A stretch of DNA of 64,000 nucleotides. Origin: Mycobacterium sp. SMC-2 (GTDB lineage: Bacteria; Actinomycetota; Actinomycetes; Mycobacteriales; Mycobacteriaceae). Made by a program: the position numbers and the translations under genes. The stretch covers positions 186,001 to 250,000 of the forward strand of contig NZ_CP079863.1 of NCBI RefSeq assembly GCF_025263485.1, read 5' to 3'. Position 1 is the first letter of the stretch. Every line of letters starts with the position of its first letter. The notes under the pieces are model-generated. The model had not been told where the DNA came from, did no database searches, and was given only the letters and a program-made list of their open reading frames with translations. This document shows, one piece after another, positions 1-10,081 of this stretch.

Positions 1-252
1 GCGCTTGCGCAGGAGACTGCCGCCAAGGCTCGCGCTGCGCAGGCCGAGGCGGAGGTCAAGGCGGCCGAAGCCGCACGGCTGCAAGAGCGGGCGGCCGAGC
101 ATCAAAGCGAAGCCGCGGCATCGCGCGAGCAGCTCCACGAGCAATGGAGCCGTGCCGACAGCCTTGACCCCGGAAAGAAGGCGGCCGATCCCGAGGCCGT
201 GGAGGCCGGCAAAAGCCGCGACACCGGATCGGGTCGGCCGGCCAGCGACTGA
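1..252 (+). CDS. C-terminal end of an alanine-rich coiled-coil protein (5' end outside window)
   Basis: Reading from base 1 in frame 1 gives 83 residues ending in a TGA at 250-252. The visible part is rich in Ala, Glu, Gln and Arg with heptad-like spacing (for example ETAAKARAAQAEAEVKAAEA), so an extended helix or coiled coil is likely. The tail after about residue 55 is polar and probably disordered (PGKKAADPEAVEAGKSRD). No family can be named from this fragment. It converges on hsaB, whose stop lies 172 bp away. In the H37Rv layout nat would be expected next to hsaB; this gene is different, so gene order has already diverged here. Confidence 0.6.
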   Translation, partial: ALAQETAAKARAAQAEAEVKAAEAARLQERAAEHQSEAAASREQLHEQWSRADSLDPGKKAADPEAVEAGKSRDTGSGRPASD

Positions 253-424
253 AAAAGGGCCACTGGGCTACTCGCTGGATCGCCCCCTCAACGAGCCATC
301 GGGTAGCCCACTTACACCGGGCCGGGGCACCGCCCGCTTGCGAGGAATCGTCGGCGCGAAACGTCGAGGGGACGCCACGGCGCCACATCCGCAACGCGGG
401 CGATGCCCCGGCTCGCGCAAACGT
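253..424. other. Convergent intergenic region, no gene seen
   Basis: 172 bp between two convergent stops. Only shadow frames cross it. No clear hairpin followed by a T-tract was found, so termination of either gene is not explained by an obvious intrinsic terminator. Confidence 0.4.
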
Positions 425-988
425 TTAGAGCCAGGTGTCCTGGGTGGTGGCGGTGAGGAACGCCTCCAGGTCGTCGCGCCACTGCGCCGGCGTGGTCTTG
501 TCCGGTTCGATCCCGGTGTACTCCCCGCGATAGAACAGCAGCGGGCGCGGCTTGATCTTTGGTGCCTCCGACAACGATTGGACCGCGCCGAACACCACGA
601 AGTGGTCGCCGCCGTCGTGCACGGACGCCACCGTGCAGTCGATGTGGGCCAGCGACCCGTCGATGATGGGCGAGCCGAGTTCCGAGGCGTGCCAGTCGAT
701 ACCGGCGAACTTGTCGGGTTCCTTCGACCCGAAGCGCGCGGAGACATGTTTCTGCTTCTCGGTCAGCACGTTGACGCAGAACCGCCCGCTGGCCTGGATG
801 GCCTGCCAGGACCGCGATACCTTGGTCGGGCAGAACAACACCAACGGCGGGTCCAGCGACAACGCCGCGAAAGACTGGCAGGCGAAGCCGACCGGGACCT
901 GGTCGTGCACGGTGGTGATGATCGTGATGCCGGTGCAGAACTGGCCCAGCACCTGCCGGAAGGCCCGCGGATCGATCTGCGCAGACAT
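425..988 (-). CDS. hsaB: HsaB, flavin reductase subunit of the 3-HSA hydroxylase
   Basis: 187 residues, the usual HsaB length. It belongs to the flavin reductase (FMN-binding split-barrel) family and supplies reduced FMN from NADH to HsaA, which hydroxylates 3-HSA to 3,4-DHSA in cholesterol ring degradation. Family features seen are an early GQFCTGITIITT strand, FACQSFAALSLDPPLVLFCP, and a central HxxxSARFGSKEPDKFAGI segment. The ATG at 988 is chosen because it follows the hsaC stop by 2 bp and gives the conserved MSAQIDPRAFRQVLG start; a start at 1027 would run into hsaC. It is last in the operon hsaA-hsaD-hsaC-hsaB, under the KstR boxes upstream of hsaA. Confidence 0.93.
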   Translation of the reverse strand: MSAQIDPRAFRQVLGQFCTGITIITTVHDQVPVGFACQSFAALSLDPPLVLFCPTKVSRSWQAIQASGRFCVNVLTEKQKHVSARFGSKEPDKFAGIDWHASELGSPIIDGSLAHIDCTVASVHDGGDHFVVFGAVQSLSEAPKIKPRPLLFYRGEYTGIEPDKTTPAQWRDDLEAFLTATTQDTWL

Positions 989-990
989 GG

Positions 991-2768
<1,778 letters not shown>

Positions 2769-3953
2769 CTAGACCATCGTGTCGCCAGGCGGCAACCCGA
2801 ACTCGTTGTTTCCGAAGATCTGGTAAGCCCGCTCGGGATCGTTGGCCGCGTGCACCCGGCCGGCGTGTGCGTCCCGCCAAAAGCGTTGCACGGGTTGGTC
2901 GTTGGCCAGGGCGGTGGCGCCGGAAGCCTCGAACAGCCGGTCGATGGAGGCGATCGCGCGCCCGGTCGCCCGCACCTGGTCGCGGCGGGCGCGGGCGCGT
3001 AGCCCAAAGGGGATCTCCTTGCCGGCGGACAACAATGCGTACTCGTCGGCGACGTTGCCGCTCAACTGGCGCCACGCCGCGTCGATGTCGCTGGCCGCCT
3101 CGGCGATGCGCACCTTGGCGAACGGGTCGTCCTTGGCCTTCTCCCCGGCGAACGCCGCGCGCACCCGCTTGCCCTGGTGCTCCACGTGCGCGTCGTACGC
3201 GCCGTAGGCCATGCCGACAATCGGAGCGGAGATGGTGGTGGGATGCATTGTGCCCCAAGGCATCTTGTAGACCGGGGCGGTGTTCGTCTGGTAGCCGCCG
3301 GCGGTGCCGTCGTTCATCGCCTTGTAGGACAGGAACCGGTGCCGGGGCACGAAGACGTCCTTGACGACGAGCGTGTTGCTGCCGGTGCCGCGCAGGCCGA
3401 CGACATGCCACACGTCGTCGATGCGGTACTCGGTGCGCGGGATGAGGAAGCTGCCGAAGTCCACCGGCCGGCCGTCCTTGATGACCGGGCCGCCCACGAA
3501 CGTCCACGAGGCGTGGTCGCAGCCCGACGACCAGTTCCACGAGCCGTTGACCAGGTAGCCACCGTCGGTCACGACGCCCGCGCCCATCGGGGCGTACGAC
3601 GACGAGATGCGGGTGTTGGGGTCGTCGCCCCAGACCTCCTCCTGTGCCTGCTGGTCGAACAACGCCAGGTGCCAGTTGTGCACGCCGATGATCGAGCTCA
3701 CCCAGCCGGTCGAGCCGCACGCGCTGGCCAGGCGGCGGACGCCCTCGTAGAACAGCGCGGGGTCGCACTGCAGTCCGCCCCACTGTTCGGGCTGCAGCAG
3801 GGTGAAGAAGCCGATGTCCTGCAAGTCCTGAACGGTCTCGTCGGGCAGCCGGCGCAAATCCTCCGTCGCCTGGGCGCGCTCCCGAATCCGCGGCAGCAGA
3901 TCGTCGATGCCGGCCAAAACAGACTGCGCGTCACGTTGTTGAATGGACGTCAC
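2769..3953 (-). CDS. hsaA: HsaA, flavin-dependent 3-HSA hydroxylase (oxygenase subunit)
   Basis: 394 residues, acyl-CoA-dehydrogenase fold, the group D flavin monooxygenase that uses FMNH2 from HsaB to hydroxylate 3-HSA. The start is the GTG at 3953 (MTSIQQRDAQSVLAG). A strong AGGAGG Shine-Dalgarno lies 9 nt upstream, and the length matches the family exactly; the open frame beyond it (to 4067) crosses the KstR boxes and is not coding. It is the first gene of the hsaADCB operon and diverges from kshB. In actinobacteria this operon is induced by cholesterol metabolites through KstR. Confidence 0.95.
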   Translation of the reverse strand: MTSIQQRDAQSVLAGIDDLLPRIRERAQATEDLRRLPDETVQDLQDIGFFTLLQPEQWGGLQCDPALFYEGVRRLASACGSTGWVSSIIGVHNWHLALFDQQAQEEVWGDDPNTRISSSYAPMGAGVVTDGGYLVNGSWNWSSGCDHASWTFVGGPVIKDGRPVDFGSFLIPRTEYRIDDVWHVVGLRGTGSNTLVVKDVFVPRHRFLSYKAMNDGTAGGYQTNTAPVYKMPWGTMHPTTISAPIVGMAYGAYDAHVEHQGKRVRAAFAGEKAKDDPFAKVRIAEAASDIDAAWRQLSGNVADEYALLSAGKEIPFGLRARARRDQVRATGRAIASIDRLFEASGATALANDQPVQRFWRDAHAGRVHAANDPERAYQIFGNNEFGLPPGDTMV

Positions 3954-3991
3954 TAGGTTTGCCTCCTGGAGTGCGGACTTACACCAGAGAC

Positions 3992-4005
3992 TAGAACACG
4001 TTCCG
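3992..4005. promoter_or_regulatory. KstR operator 1 (hsaA side)
   Basis: TAGAACACGTTCCG matches the KstR consensus TNNAACNNGTTNNA at every fixed position except the last base. It lies 39 bp upstream of the hsaA GTG. KstR is the TetR repressor of cholesterol catabolism, encoded here at about 12.5 kb. Confidence 0.75.
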
Positions 4006-4059
4006 ATTTGTGTCGAGCAGGGTATTCCTGCGGCTGGTAGCGATACGAATCCACTTTTC

Positions 4060-4073
4060 TGTAACATGTTCTA
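4060..4073. promoter_or_regulatory. KstR operator 2 (kshB side)
   Basis: TGTAACATGTTCTA is a full match to the KstR consensus TNNAACNNGTTNNA. It lies 26 bp upstream of the kshB TTG start, so each divergent gene has its own operator. Confidence 0.85.
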
Positions 4074-4098
4074 GTTGTAGCGAGAGGGAGGATGGGTC

Positions 4099-5181
4099 TT
4101 GGCCGAGGCCAATCTCGACGAGCCGCTCGGCGACCACGTCCTTGAACTGCAGATCGCCGAGGTCGTCGCCGAGACGGACGACGCGCGGTCGCTGGTGTTC
4201 GCGGTCCCCGACGAGCCGGGCGACCCCGCCATCCCGCCCGAACGGCTCCGCTATGCCCCCGGCCAGTTCTTGACGCTGCGCGTTCCCAGCGAGCGCACCG
4301 GGTCGGTGGCCCGCTGCTACTCGCTGTGCAGCTCACCGTTCACCGACGACGCGCTCACCGTCACGGTCAAACGGACGGCGGACGGATACGCGTCGAACTG
4401 GCTATGTGAGCACGCACGGGCGGGCATGCGGATCCACGTGCTGGCCCCGTCGGGCAACTTCGTGCCGAAAACGCTCGACGACGACTTCCTGCTGATGGCG
4501 GCGGGCAGCGGGATCACCCCGATCATGTCGATCACCAAATCGGCCCTCGCCGAGGGCGGCGGCCAGGTGACGCTGCTCTATGCCAACCGCGACGAGAAGT
4601 CGGTCATCTTCGCCGATACGCTGCGCGAACTGTCCGCCAAGTATCCCGACCGGTTCACGGTGGTGCACTGGCTGGAATCGCTGCAGGGGCTGCCGAGCGT
4701 GACCGCGCTGGCGAAGCTCGCCGCCCCGTATACCGATCGCCCCGTGTACATCTGCGGGCCCGGCCCGTTCATGGACGCCGCCCGCGAAGCGCTGGAATCG
4801 CTGAAAGTTCCTGCGCCGCAAGTCCATATCGAAGTGTTCAAGTCTTTGGAATCCGACCCGTTCGCGGCGGTGAAGATCGACGACACCGCGCCGGGCGACC
4901 AGCCGCCGGCCACCGCGGTGGTGCAGCTGGACGGTGAAACCCATACCGTGTCGTGGCCGCGCAACGCCAAGTTGCTCGACGTGCTGCTCGCGAAAGGTCT
5001 GGATGCGCCCTTCTCCTGCCGCGAGGGCCACTGCGGCGCGTGCGCTTGCACCTTGCGCAGCGGGAAGGTGAGCATGGAGGTCAACGACGTGCTCGAGCAG
5101 CAGGACCTCGACGAAGGCCTCATCCTGGCCTGTCAATCTCACCCGGAATCTGATTCGGTGGAAGTCACCTACGACGAATAG
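4099..5181 (+). CDS. kshB: KshB, reductase component of 3-ketosteroid 9-alpha-hydroxylase
   Basis: 360 residues. It passes electrons from NADH through FAD and a plant-type [2Fe-2S] cluster to the oxygenase KshA, which opens steroid ring B. Domain order is an FAD-binding domain with RCYSLCSSP at about 72-80, an NAD-binding domain with MAAGSGITPIMS at about 133-144, then a ferredoxin domain whose cluster ligands are Cys307, Cys312, Cys315 and Cys345. The start is a TTG at 4099, 7 nt after GGGAGG (4086-4091); an upstream ATG at 4092 is out of frame. It is divergent from hsaA with a KstR box just upstream. Confidence 0.94.
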   Translation: MAEANLDEPLGDHVLELQIAEVVAETDDARSLVFAVPDEPGDPAIPPERLRYAPGQFLTLRVPSERTGSVARCYSLCSSPFTDDALTVTVKRTADGYASNWLCEHARAGMRIHVLAPSGNFVPKTLDDDFLLMAAGSGITPIMSITKSALAEGGGQVTLLYANRDEKSVIFADTLRELSAKYPDRFTVVHWLESLQGLPSVTALAKLAAPYTDRPVYICGPGPFMDAAREALESLKVPAPQVHIEVFKSLESDPFAAVKIDDTAPGDQPPATAVVQLDGETHTVSWPRNAKLLDVLLAKGLDAPFSCREGHCGACACTLRSGKVSMEVNDVLEQQDLDEGLILACQSHPESDSVEVTYDE

Positions 5182-5231
5182 TCGCGGGGCTAGGTTCGCC
5201 CCTGGCGTTGGCGAACCGAAAGGGGAGCAGC

Positions 5232-5759
5232 ATGAAGCGACTGATAGCGGGGTTTGCGGTGGTCGGAACGGCGTTGACGTTCGCCCCGGCTGCCGGCGCG
5301 GCCAGCAACACCGCCACCACGTTGTTCCCGCTGGACGGACCCAACCAGCTGGAGACGCGCGTGGTCCTGAATTGCTTCAAGTCCGACGGCCACTGCGACT
5401 TCACCGCCGGGGCAGACATGCTGACGCCCGACGGGGTGACCGGCTTCCCGCCCGGCCTGTGGGCCCGCCAGACCACTGAGATCCGGTCCTCGAGCCGGCT
5501 GGCCTACCTGGACGCGCACGCCACCGGCCAGTACGAGCGGATCAACAAGTCCATGGGGTCCGACGAGATCACCACCGTCTACTTCGGTGAGGGACCGCCC
5601 GACAAGTATCAGACGACCGGGCGCATCGACTCCACCGATTGGCAGACGGGCCAACCCAAGACCGACAACAACGTCATCGTCTGCACCCACATCCAGGTGG
5701 TCTATCCCGGGGTCAACACCACCTCCCCCAGCACCTGCGCCCAGACGACGTTCTCCTAG
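5232..5759 (+). CDS. Secreted protein of unknown function (Rv3572-like)
   Basis: 175 residues. The N-terminus MKRLIAGFAVVGTALTFAPAAGAASN is a clean Sec signal peptide with probable cleavage after AGA. The mature part has four cysteines that could form disulfides (LNCFKSDGHCDF, VIVCTHIQV, STCAQTTF) and no catalytic motif I recognise. The ATG at 5232 has AGGGGAG just upstream. It sits 50 bp behind kshB on the same strand, as Rv3572 does behind Rv3571, so co-transcription within the KstR-controlled unit is plausible. The function is unknown. Confidence 0.85.
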   Translation: MKRLIAGFAVVGTALTFAPAAGAASNTATTLFPLDGPNQLETRVVLNCFKSDGHCDFTAGADMLTPDGVTGFPPGLWARQTTEIRSSSRLAYLDAHATGQYERINKSMGSDEITTVYFGEGPPDKYQTTGRIDSTDWQTGQPKTDNNVIVCTHIQVVYPGVNTTSPSTCAQTTFS

Positions 5760-5837
5760 TTCTCCGGGGATTCGCGGATCTGGCCCGGCCGTCGCTCAAC
5801 GCACCGGCCTTCGGCCTAACTGCCGCGCCACGTGCGG

Positions 5838-6059
5838 TCACGAAGTGACCGCGCGACACGCCCGGTGGCCCGGGCGCTGCGCGGCGAGCCACGTCAGCTC
5901 CTTGTCCCAGATGACACTGGGGAAGACGTTTTGGAAGTGATCGATGAGCATGACGGAGTCCAGCCGCATCGCCCGGGCTCCGAGAAGGAAGGCGCGGGTG
6001 GCACCGAGCGGGGGCTGGGTGCCGAGCTGCAGGCCCACCGAGATCCCCGAATAGGTCAC
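5838..6059 (-). pseudogene. Truncated N-terminus of an LLM-class flavin oxidoreductase
   Basis: A GTG at 6059 overlaps the ATPase stop (GTGA) and opens a 73-residue frame. Residues up to about 64 look like the start of a luciferase-like (LLM) flavin/F420-dependent oxidoreductase: SVGLQLGTQPPLGATRAFL, then RAMRLDSVMLIDHFQNVF and IWDKELTWLAAQRP. After QRP the frame runs into GHRACRAVTS and stops, where the family should continue for about 300 more residues. The break lies close to a GC palindrome (CGCCCGGTGGCCCGGGCG on the plus strand). Nothing resembling the missing barrel is found between here and kshB. I read it as a deletion remnant that is still translationally coupled to the ATPase. Confidence 0.65.
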
Positions 6060-8629
6060 GACGGCCTCACCCGGCGAGGATGCCGGTGCGCGGTGACGGT
6101 CTTGTAGAGCTCGAACCAGGCGACACCAATGATTCCGGCGACGACGGCCACACACCATTGACCGAGCGTGATCTGGCCGAACTTGAACGCGTGGCGCAGC
6201 CCCGGAACGGACAGCACGGGAACGAGAAGCACGGCCGCACCGCCCAGGATCCATTTGAGCGCCGGGTTGCGGCGCTGCTGGAACGCTCGCCACACCGGAA
6301 GCCTCCATGAGCGATTCACCAAAATCAGTGCCAGGTTGCCCACGACGAGCGTCGCGAAAGTGATCGAGCGCACCACATCGTCGGCCCTTCCGCTGAGCAC
6401 GGCCCACACGTAGACCGCCGCGGTGGCGGTCAGCGCCGACAACCCCTGCAGCGCAGCGATGGTCAGCACGCGCCGGCCGAACATCGGCTCGTGCAGCCCG
6501 CGCGGTGGTTGCCGCATGATCGCCGGATCGATCTGCTCCGCCTCGAAGACGACCGAGCAGGCGGGGTCGATGATGAGTTCCAGGAACGCGATCTGTACGG
6601 GCAGCAGGACCAGCGGCCAGTGCGCGACGAAGACGGGGATCAGCGACATGCCGACGATCGGCAGGTGCACCGCGATGACGTAGGCCATCGCTTTGCGCAG
6701 GTTGTCGAAGATGCCCCGGCCCTGACGTATGCCGCCCACGATGGAGGTGAAGTCGTCGTCGGTGATCACCAGCGCCGCCGATTCACGGGCGACGTCCGTG
6801 CCGTGTGCTCCCATCGCGATGCCGATGTCGGCGGCGCGCAGCGCGGGCGCGTCGTTGACGCCGTCGCCCGTCATCCCGACGACCTCGCCGTTGGCCTGCA
6901 GTGCCCGGACCAGCGCGAGCTTCTGGTCGGGAACCATCCGCGCGAACACGCTAACCGAGCGAATGCGTTCCGCCAGTTCGGCTTTCGGGATCGTGTCGAG
7001 TTCGGCACCGGTGACGCAGCCGGCGGCGTGGTCCAGGCCGATTTCGCGCGCGATGGCCAAGGCTGTCCCGGGATAGTCGCCGGTGATCATAACGGTCCGT
7101 ATCGCCGCGCCCCGGCATTCCTCGACGGCGTCGGCCACGCCCGGGCGAACCGGGTCCTGCAGGCCGACGAGACCGAGGAATTCGAAGTCGAAATCATGCT
7201 GCTGGACGGGCAACGCGCTGTCGGCGTCGAATCCTGCGCGCGCAACGGCCAGCACCCGCTGACCGCCGGCGGTGGCCTGTTCGACTTGAGCGGCCAGCGA
7301 CGCAAGCCGTTCGGCGCCGAAGTGACACAGGTCGGCGATCGCCTCCGGGGCGCCCTTGGCGGCAATCACATAGCGTTCCCCGCCGGGTGAGCGCCACACG
7401 TGCGAGAGGGCCAGCAGCGCTTCGGACAGCGGATACTCCCGGACCAGTTCCCAATCCGCGTGCACATGCGGGCTGCCGAACAGATACTTTGCGCCGAGAT
7501 CCTTGAACGCCTTGTCCATCGGATCGAACGGATCGATCGGAGAGGCCAGCACGGAGAACTCCGCGAGTGTGTGAAACTCCTCCGGCAGCGGTTGGCCATC
7601 GCAGGTGAAGGCCTGCCCGTCGACGATCAGCTGCCGCACCGTCATCTGGTTCAACGTCAAGGTGCCGGTCTTGTCCACGCACAGCACGGTCGCCGATCCC
7701 AGCGTTTCGACCACGGGGGGCCTGCGCGTGAGCACATGCCTGCGGGACATTCGCCAGGCGCCCAGCGCCATGAACACGGTGAGCACGACGGGAAACTCTT
7801 CGGGCAGCAGCGCCATCGCGGTCGCGATGCCGGCGAGCAGCCCGGCCAGCCAATTGCCGCGGGTCAACCCGTAGACCACCACTACGACGGCCGCGGCCGC
7901 CATCCCGAAGACGGCCAAAACCCGGACCAGTCGGTCGATTTCGCGCTGCAGCGGGGTGCGCTGCGGCTCGATGGTCCGCAGGGCCGCCCCGATCTTGCCC
8001 AGCTCGGTGCCCGCGCCGGTTGCCTTGGCGACGGCCATACCATGGCCTTTGACCACCAGGGTGCCCGAGAAGACCCACGGCGTCGCATCACCACCCGCAC
8101 GCCCCATCGCCGCCGACAAGGCCGAAGAGTCGGCCGCTACCTTCCGCACCGGCACGGACTCACCCGTCAGCGCCGATTCGTCGACGGAGAAGTTCGCACA
8201 GTCCACCAGCGCAGCGTCGGCGGGCACCCGGTCACCCTCGGCCAGCATCAGCAGGTCGCCGCGCACCACGTCCCTGCCCGCTATGCGCCGTTGCACGCCG
8301 TCACGCACGACGAGCGCCCGCGGTGACGACAGATCCCGCAGCGCGGCCAACGCCCGCTCGGTCTTGTGCTCCTGGTAGATCGAGATCACGATGACCACGA
8401 CCACGAACGCCATCAACATCGCGCCGTCGAGCGGCTCGGCCAGAAGGAAATTGACCGTGCCGGCACCGAGCAGAAGCAACAGCATGGGCTGGCGGATCAC
8501 ATCCCACGCCTCACGGAAGATATTGCGGCGCTGAGCCGTGGGCAACTCGTTCGGCCCGTCGACCGCCAGCCGGCGCGCGGCCACCTCCGACGTCAGCCCA
8601 ACGGCCAGACCATCAGCTGTAAGCGACAC
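6056..8629 (-). CDS. P-type cation-transporting ATPase (Ca2+-ATPase-like, P2 group)
   Basis: 857 residues. It has the core parts of a P-type ATPase in order: N-terminal cation-ATPase domain (GLTSEVAARRLAVDGPNELP), actuator motif ALTGESVPV, PEEFP in the ion-path helix, phosphorylation site VDKTGTLT, nucleotide-binding domain with the KGAPEAI motif, hinge MTGDGVNDAPALRAADIGIAMG, and a C-terminal set of hydrophobic helices. The substrate cannot be assigned; PEEFP replaces the PEGLP of classical Ca2+ pumps, and no N-terminal heavy-metal domain is present. The start is taken as the GTG at 8629 (MSLTADGLAVG), which has GGGAGCAGGG upstream; the frame stays open to 8779 with non-family sequence. It overlaps the truncated oxidoreductase downstream by 4 bp. 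Confidence 0.88.
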   Translation of the reverse strand: MSLTADGLAVGLTSEVAARRLAVDGPNELPTAQRRNIFREAWDVIRQPMLLLLLGAGTVNFLLAEPLDGAMLMAFVVVVIVISIYQEHKTERALAALRDLSSPRALVVRDGVQRRIAGRDVVRGDLLMLAEGDRVPADAALVDCANFSVDESALTGESVPVRKVAADSSALSAAMGRAGGDATPWVFSGTLVVKGHGMAVAKATGAGTELGKIGAALRTIEPQRTPLQREIDRLVRVLAVFGMAAAAVVVVVYGLTRGNWLAGLLAGIATAMALLPEEFPVVLTVFMALGAWRMSRRHVLTRRPPVVETLGSATVLCVDKTGTLTLNQMTVRQLIVDGQAFTCDGQPLPEEFHTLAEFSVLASPIDPFDPMDKAFKDLGAKYLFGSPHVHADWELVREYPLSEALLALSHVWRSPGGERYVIAAKGAPEAIADLCHFGAERLASLAAQVEQATAGGQRVLAVARAGFDADSALPVQQHDFDFEFLGLVGLQDPVRPGVADAVEECRGAAIRTVMITGDYPGTALAIAREIGLDHAAGCVTGAELDTIPKAELAERIRSVSVFARMVPDQKLALVRALQANGEVVGMTGDGVNDAPALRAADIGIAMGAHGTDVARESAALVITDDDFTSIVGGIRQGRGIFDNLRKAMAYVIAVHLPIVGMSLIPVFVAHWPLVLLPVQIAFLELIIDPACSVVFEAEQIDPAIMRQPPRGLHEPMFGRRVLTIAALQGLSALTATAAVYVWAVLSGRADDVVRSITFATLVVGNLALILVNRSWRLPVWRAFQQRRNPALKWILGGAAVLLVPVLSVPGLRHAFKFGQITLGQWCVAVVAGIIGVAWFELYKTVTAHRHPRRVRPS

Positions 8630-8716
8630 GTGACGCCCTGCTCCCGTCGTTCGTGCAAGACCGCGGCATGTCGCGCGCCCGCGACATGGCTCCCTCCCCA
8701 CACCGGTGTTTGACTC

Positions 8717-8763
8717 AGTAAAGCGAGCGTCGGTCGTGCCCGGCCAGTGCCGAAAGGCCCCGG
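8717..8763 (-). promoter_or_regulatory. Possible DosR-type promoter for the P-type ATPase
   Basis: On the minus strand 8763-8744 reads CCGGGGCCTTTCGGCACTGG, which resembles a degenerate DosR box (GGGACTTTNGNCCCT) with two or three mismatches. A TTTACT -10-like hexamer follows at 8722-8717, putting the box near -44. This geometry is typical of DosR promoters, but the match is imperfect and GC-rich sequence produces such hits by chance. Confidence 0.25.
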
Positions 8764-9197
8764 CGGGGCGACGCCCCACCCGAGCTTAGCCGCAAGGCCG
8801 CACGAGATGCTGGCGGCGTTGCAGCGGAGCCCATTGCCATTTTGCCGCGAACCCCGTTGCGCACGAGCACTTCTCGCCAGGCAAGACCGGCCGCGACCGG
8901 TACGCCCCATGGAGGCCCGTGGCTGAGGACTTCGTCCTCTACCTCCCGGTGCGTCGGAAGGCCCAAACTAGTCTGGCAATGAGCTGATGAAGGGGATCGA
9001 CATGAAACGCGAAGTCTGCAACTCGTTCCCGGGATTGCCGCCTTTGCGGCGTGCGGTGTGTTCACGATTTTGACATGCGGGCTTCCCGGAGAAATTGCAC
9101 CTCAAGCGCCAGGCGGTGCTCGTGACGCCCGCACTCCGGGCGCTGGGCGTCCTCGCACGGCCCTCAGCTGAGCGCCGTCGGCAACCCCGCACTGACC
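8764..9197. other. Gene-poor stretch with a possible decayed secreted-protein gene
   Basis: About 430 bp with no convincing intact gene. It holds a palindrome GAGGACTTCGTCCTC at 8925-8939. At 9002 an ATG preceded by AAGGGG opens a signal-peptide-like start (MKREVCNSFPG) that stops after 23 codons at a TGA. Shifting frame at about 9034 gives IAAFAACGVFTILTCGLPGE and then an open frame to a TGA at 9169-9171. Together they look like a frameshifted lipoprotein or signal-peptide remnant. Confidence 0.35.
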
Positions 9198-10031
9198 ATG
9201 GCTGATCACATAGAGGTCAGCCTCAACGGGACGCAGCAGACCGCGCTGGTCACCCTCTACGGCAAGGCTCTGGACAGCCGACGGCCCGATTCCATCCTCG
9301 GCGACCGGGAAGCCGACAGGGCCGTGCGGCGCCTCGACTACGACTTCAGCACCCTGCGCATGCGCCCTCGCGATCAACAATCCTCCGCGGTTCGCTCCAA
9401 GGCCTACGACCGGCGGGTGATGCGCTTTCTCGACGATCACCCCGACTGTGTCGTACTGCATCTGGGCTGCGGACTCGACACGCGGGCCTACCGCGTCAAC
9501 CCGCCGCCCACTGCCGACTGGTATGACGTCGATCTACCCGACGTTATCGCGTTGCGCCGCAAGCTGTTTGAACCGCGCGCGGGATTGCACCTTGTCGGCG
9601 CCTCGGTCACCGACCCGAGGCTGGTCGGCGAGATCGCCGGGGACCGGCCGGTCCTGGTTGTCGCAGAGGGGCTGACACCGTATCTACAGCGCGCCGACGG
9701 CGTGGCGATGTTGCGGCGCATCGTCGGGCATTTCCCCGCGGGTGAACTGCTTTTCGATGGCTACAGCCGGGCTGGAGTATGGCTCATGCAGCACTATCCT
9801 CCGGTCAAAGCCTCTGGCGCGCAGTTGGATTGGAGCATCGACGATCCGCGCGACCTCGAACGGGCCGTACCGGGGCTGGTGTTCGACGGCGAATGGTGGT
9901 TCGCCGATGCCCAAGAGATCAAACGGCACTACTCACCGTTGTATTGGCGAATGATGCAGATCTTGTTCCGCATCAGGCCGATAAGGCGACTCGGGCGCGG
10001 CCTGCAATACCACTTCGGGTCAGACGCGTGA
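9198..10031 (+). CDS. SAM-dependent methyltransferase, leucine carboxyl methyltransferase (PPM1/TcmP) family
   Basis: 277 residues, class I SAM methyltransferase. The SAM-binding motif I is VLHLGCGLDTRAYRV at about 86-100, followed by WYDVDLPDVIALRR (acidic motif II) and VVAEGLTPYL (motif IV). This set is typical of the TcmP/PPM1 group, which in mycobacteria includes many O-methyltransferases of unknown substrate. The ATG at 9198 has no obvious Shine-Dalgarno sequence. It stands alone between the gene-poor stretch and the convergent fadE34, and it is absent at this place in H37Rv, so it belongs to the lineage-specific block. The substrate is unknown. Confidence 0.85.
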   Translation: MADHIEVSLNGTQQTALVTLYGKALDSRRPDSILGDREADRAVRRLDYDFSTLRMRPRDQQSSAVRSKAYDRRVMRFLDDHPDCVVLHLGCGLDTRAYRVNPPPTADWYDVDLPDVIALRRKLFEPRAGLHLVGASVTDPRLVGEIAGDRPVLVVAEGLTPYLQRADGVAMLRRIVGHFPAGELLFDGYSRAGVWLMQHYPPVKASGAQLDWSIDDPRDLERAVPGLVFDGEWWFADAQEIKRHYSPLYWRMMQILFRIRPIRRLGRGLQYHFGSDA

Positions 10032-10081
10032 GATCAAATCCGGGGCCGGAGGGTCTTTCGGCCGTGCAGGCGCGAAGTCCG

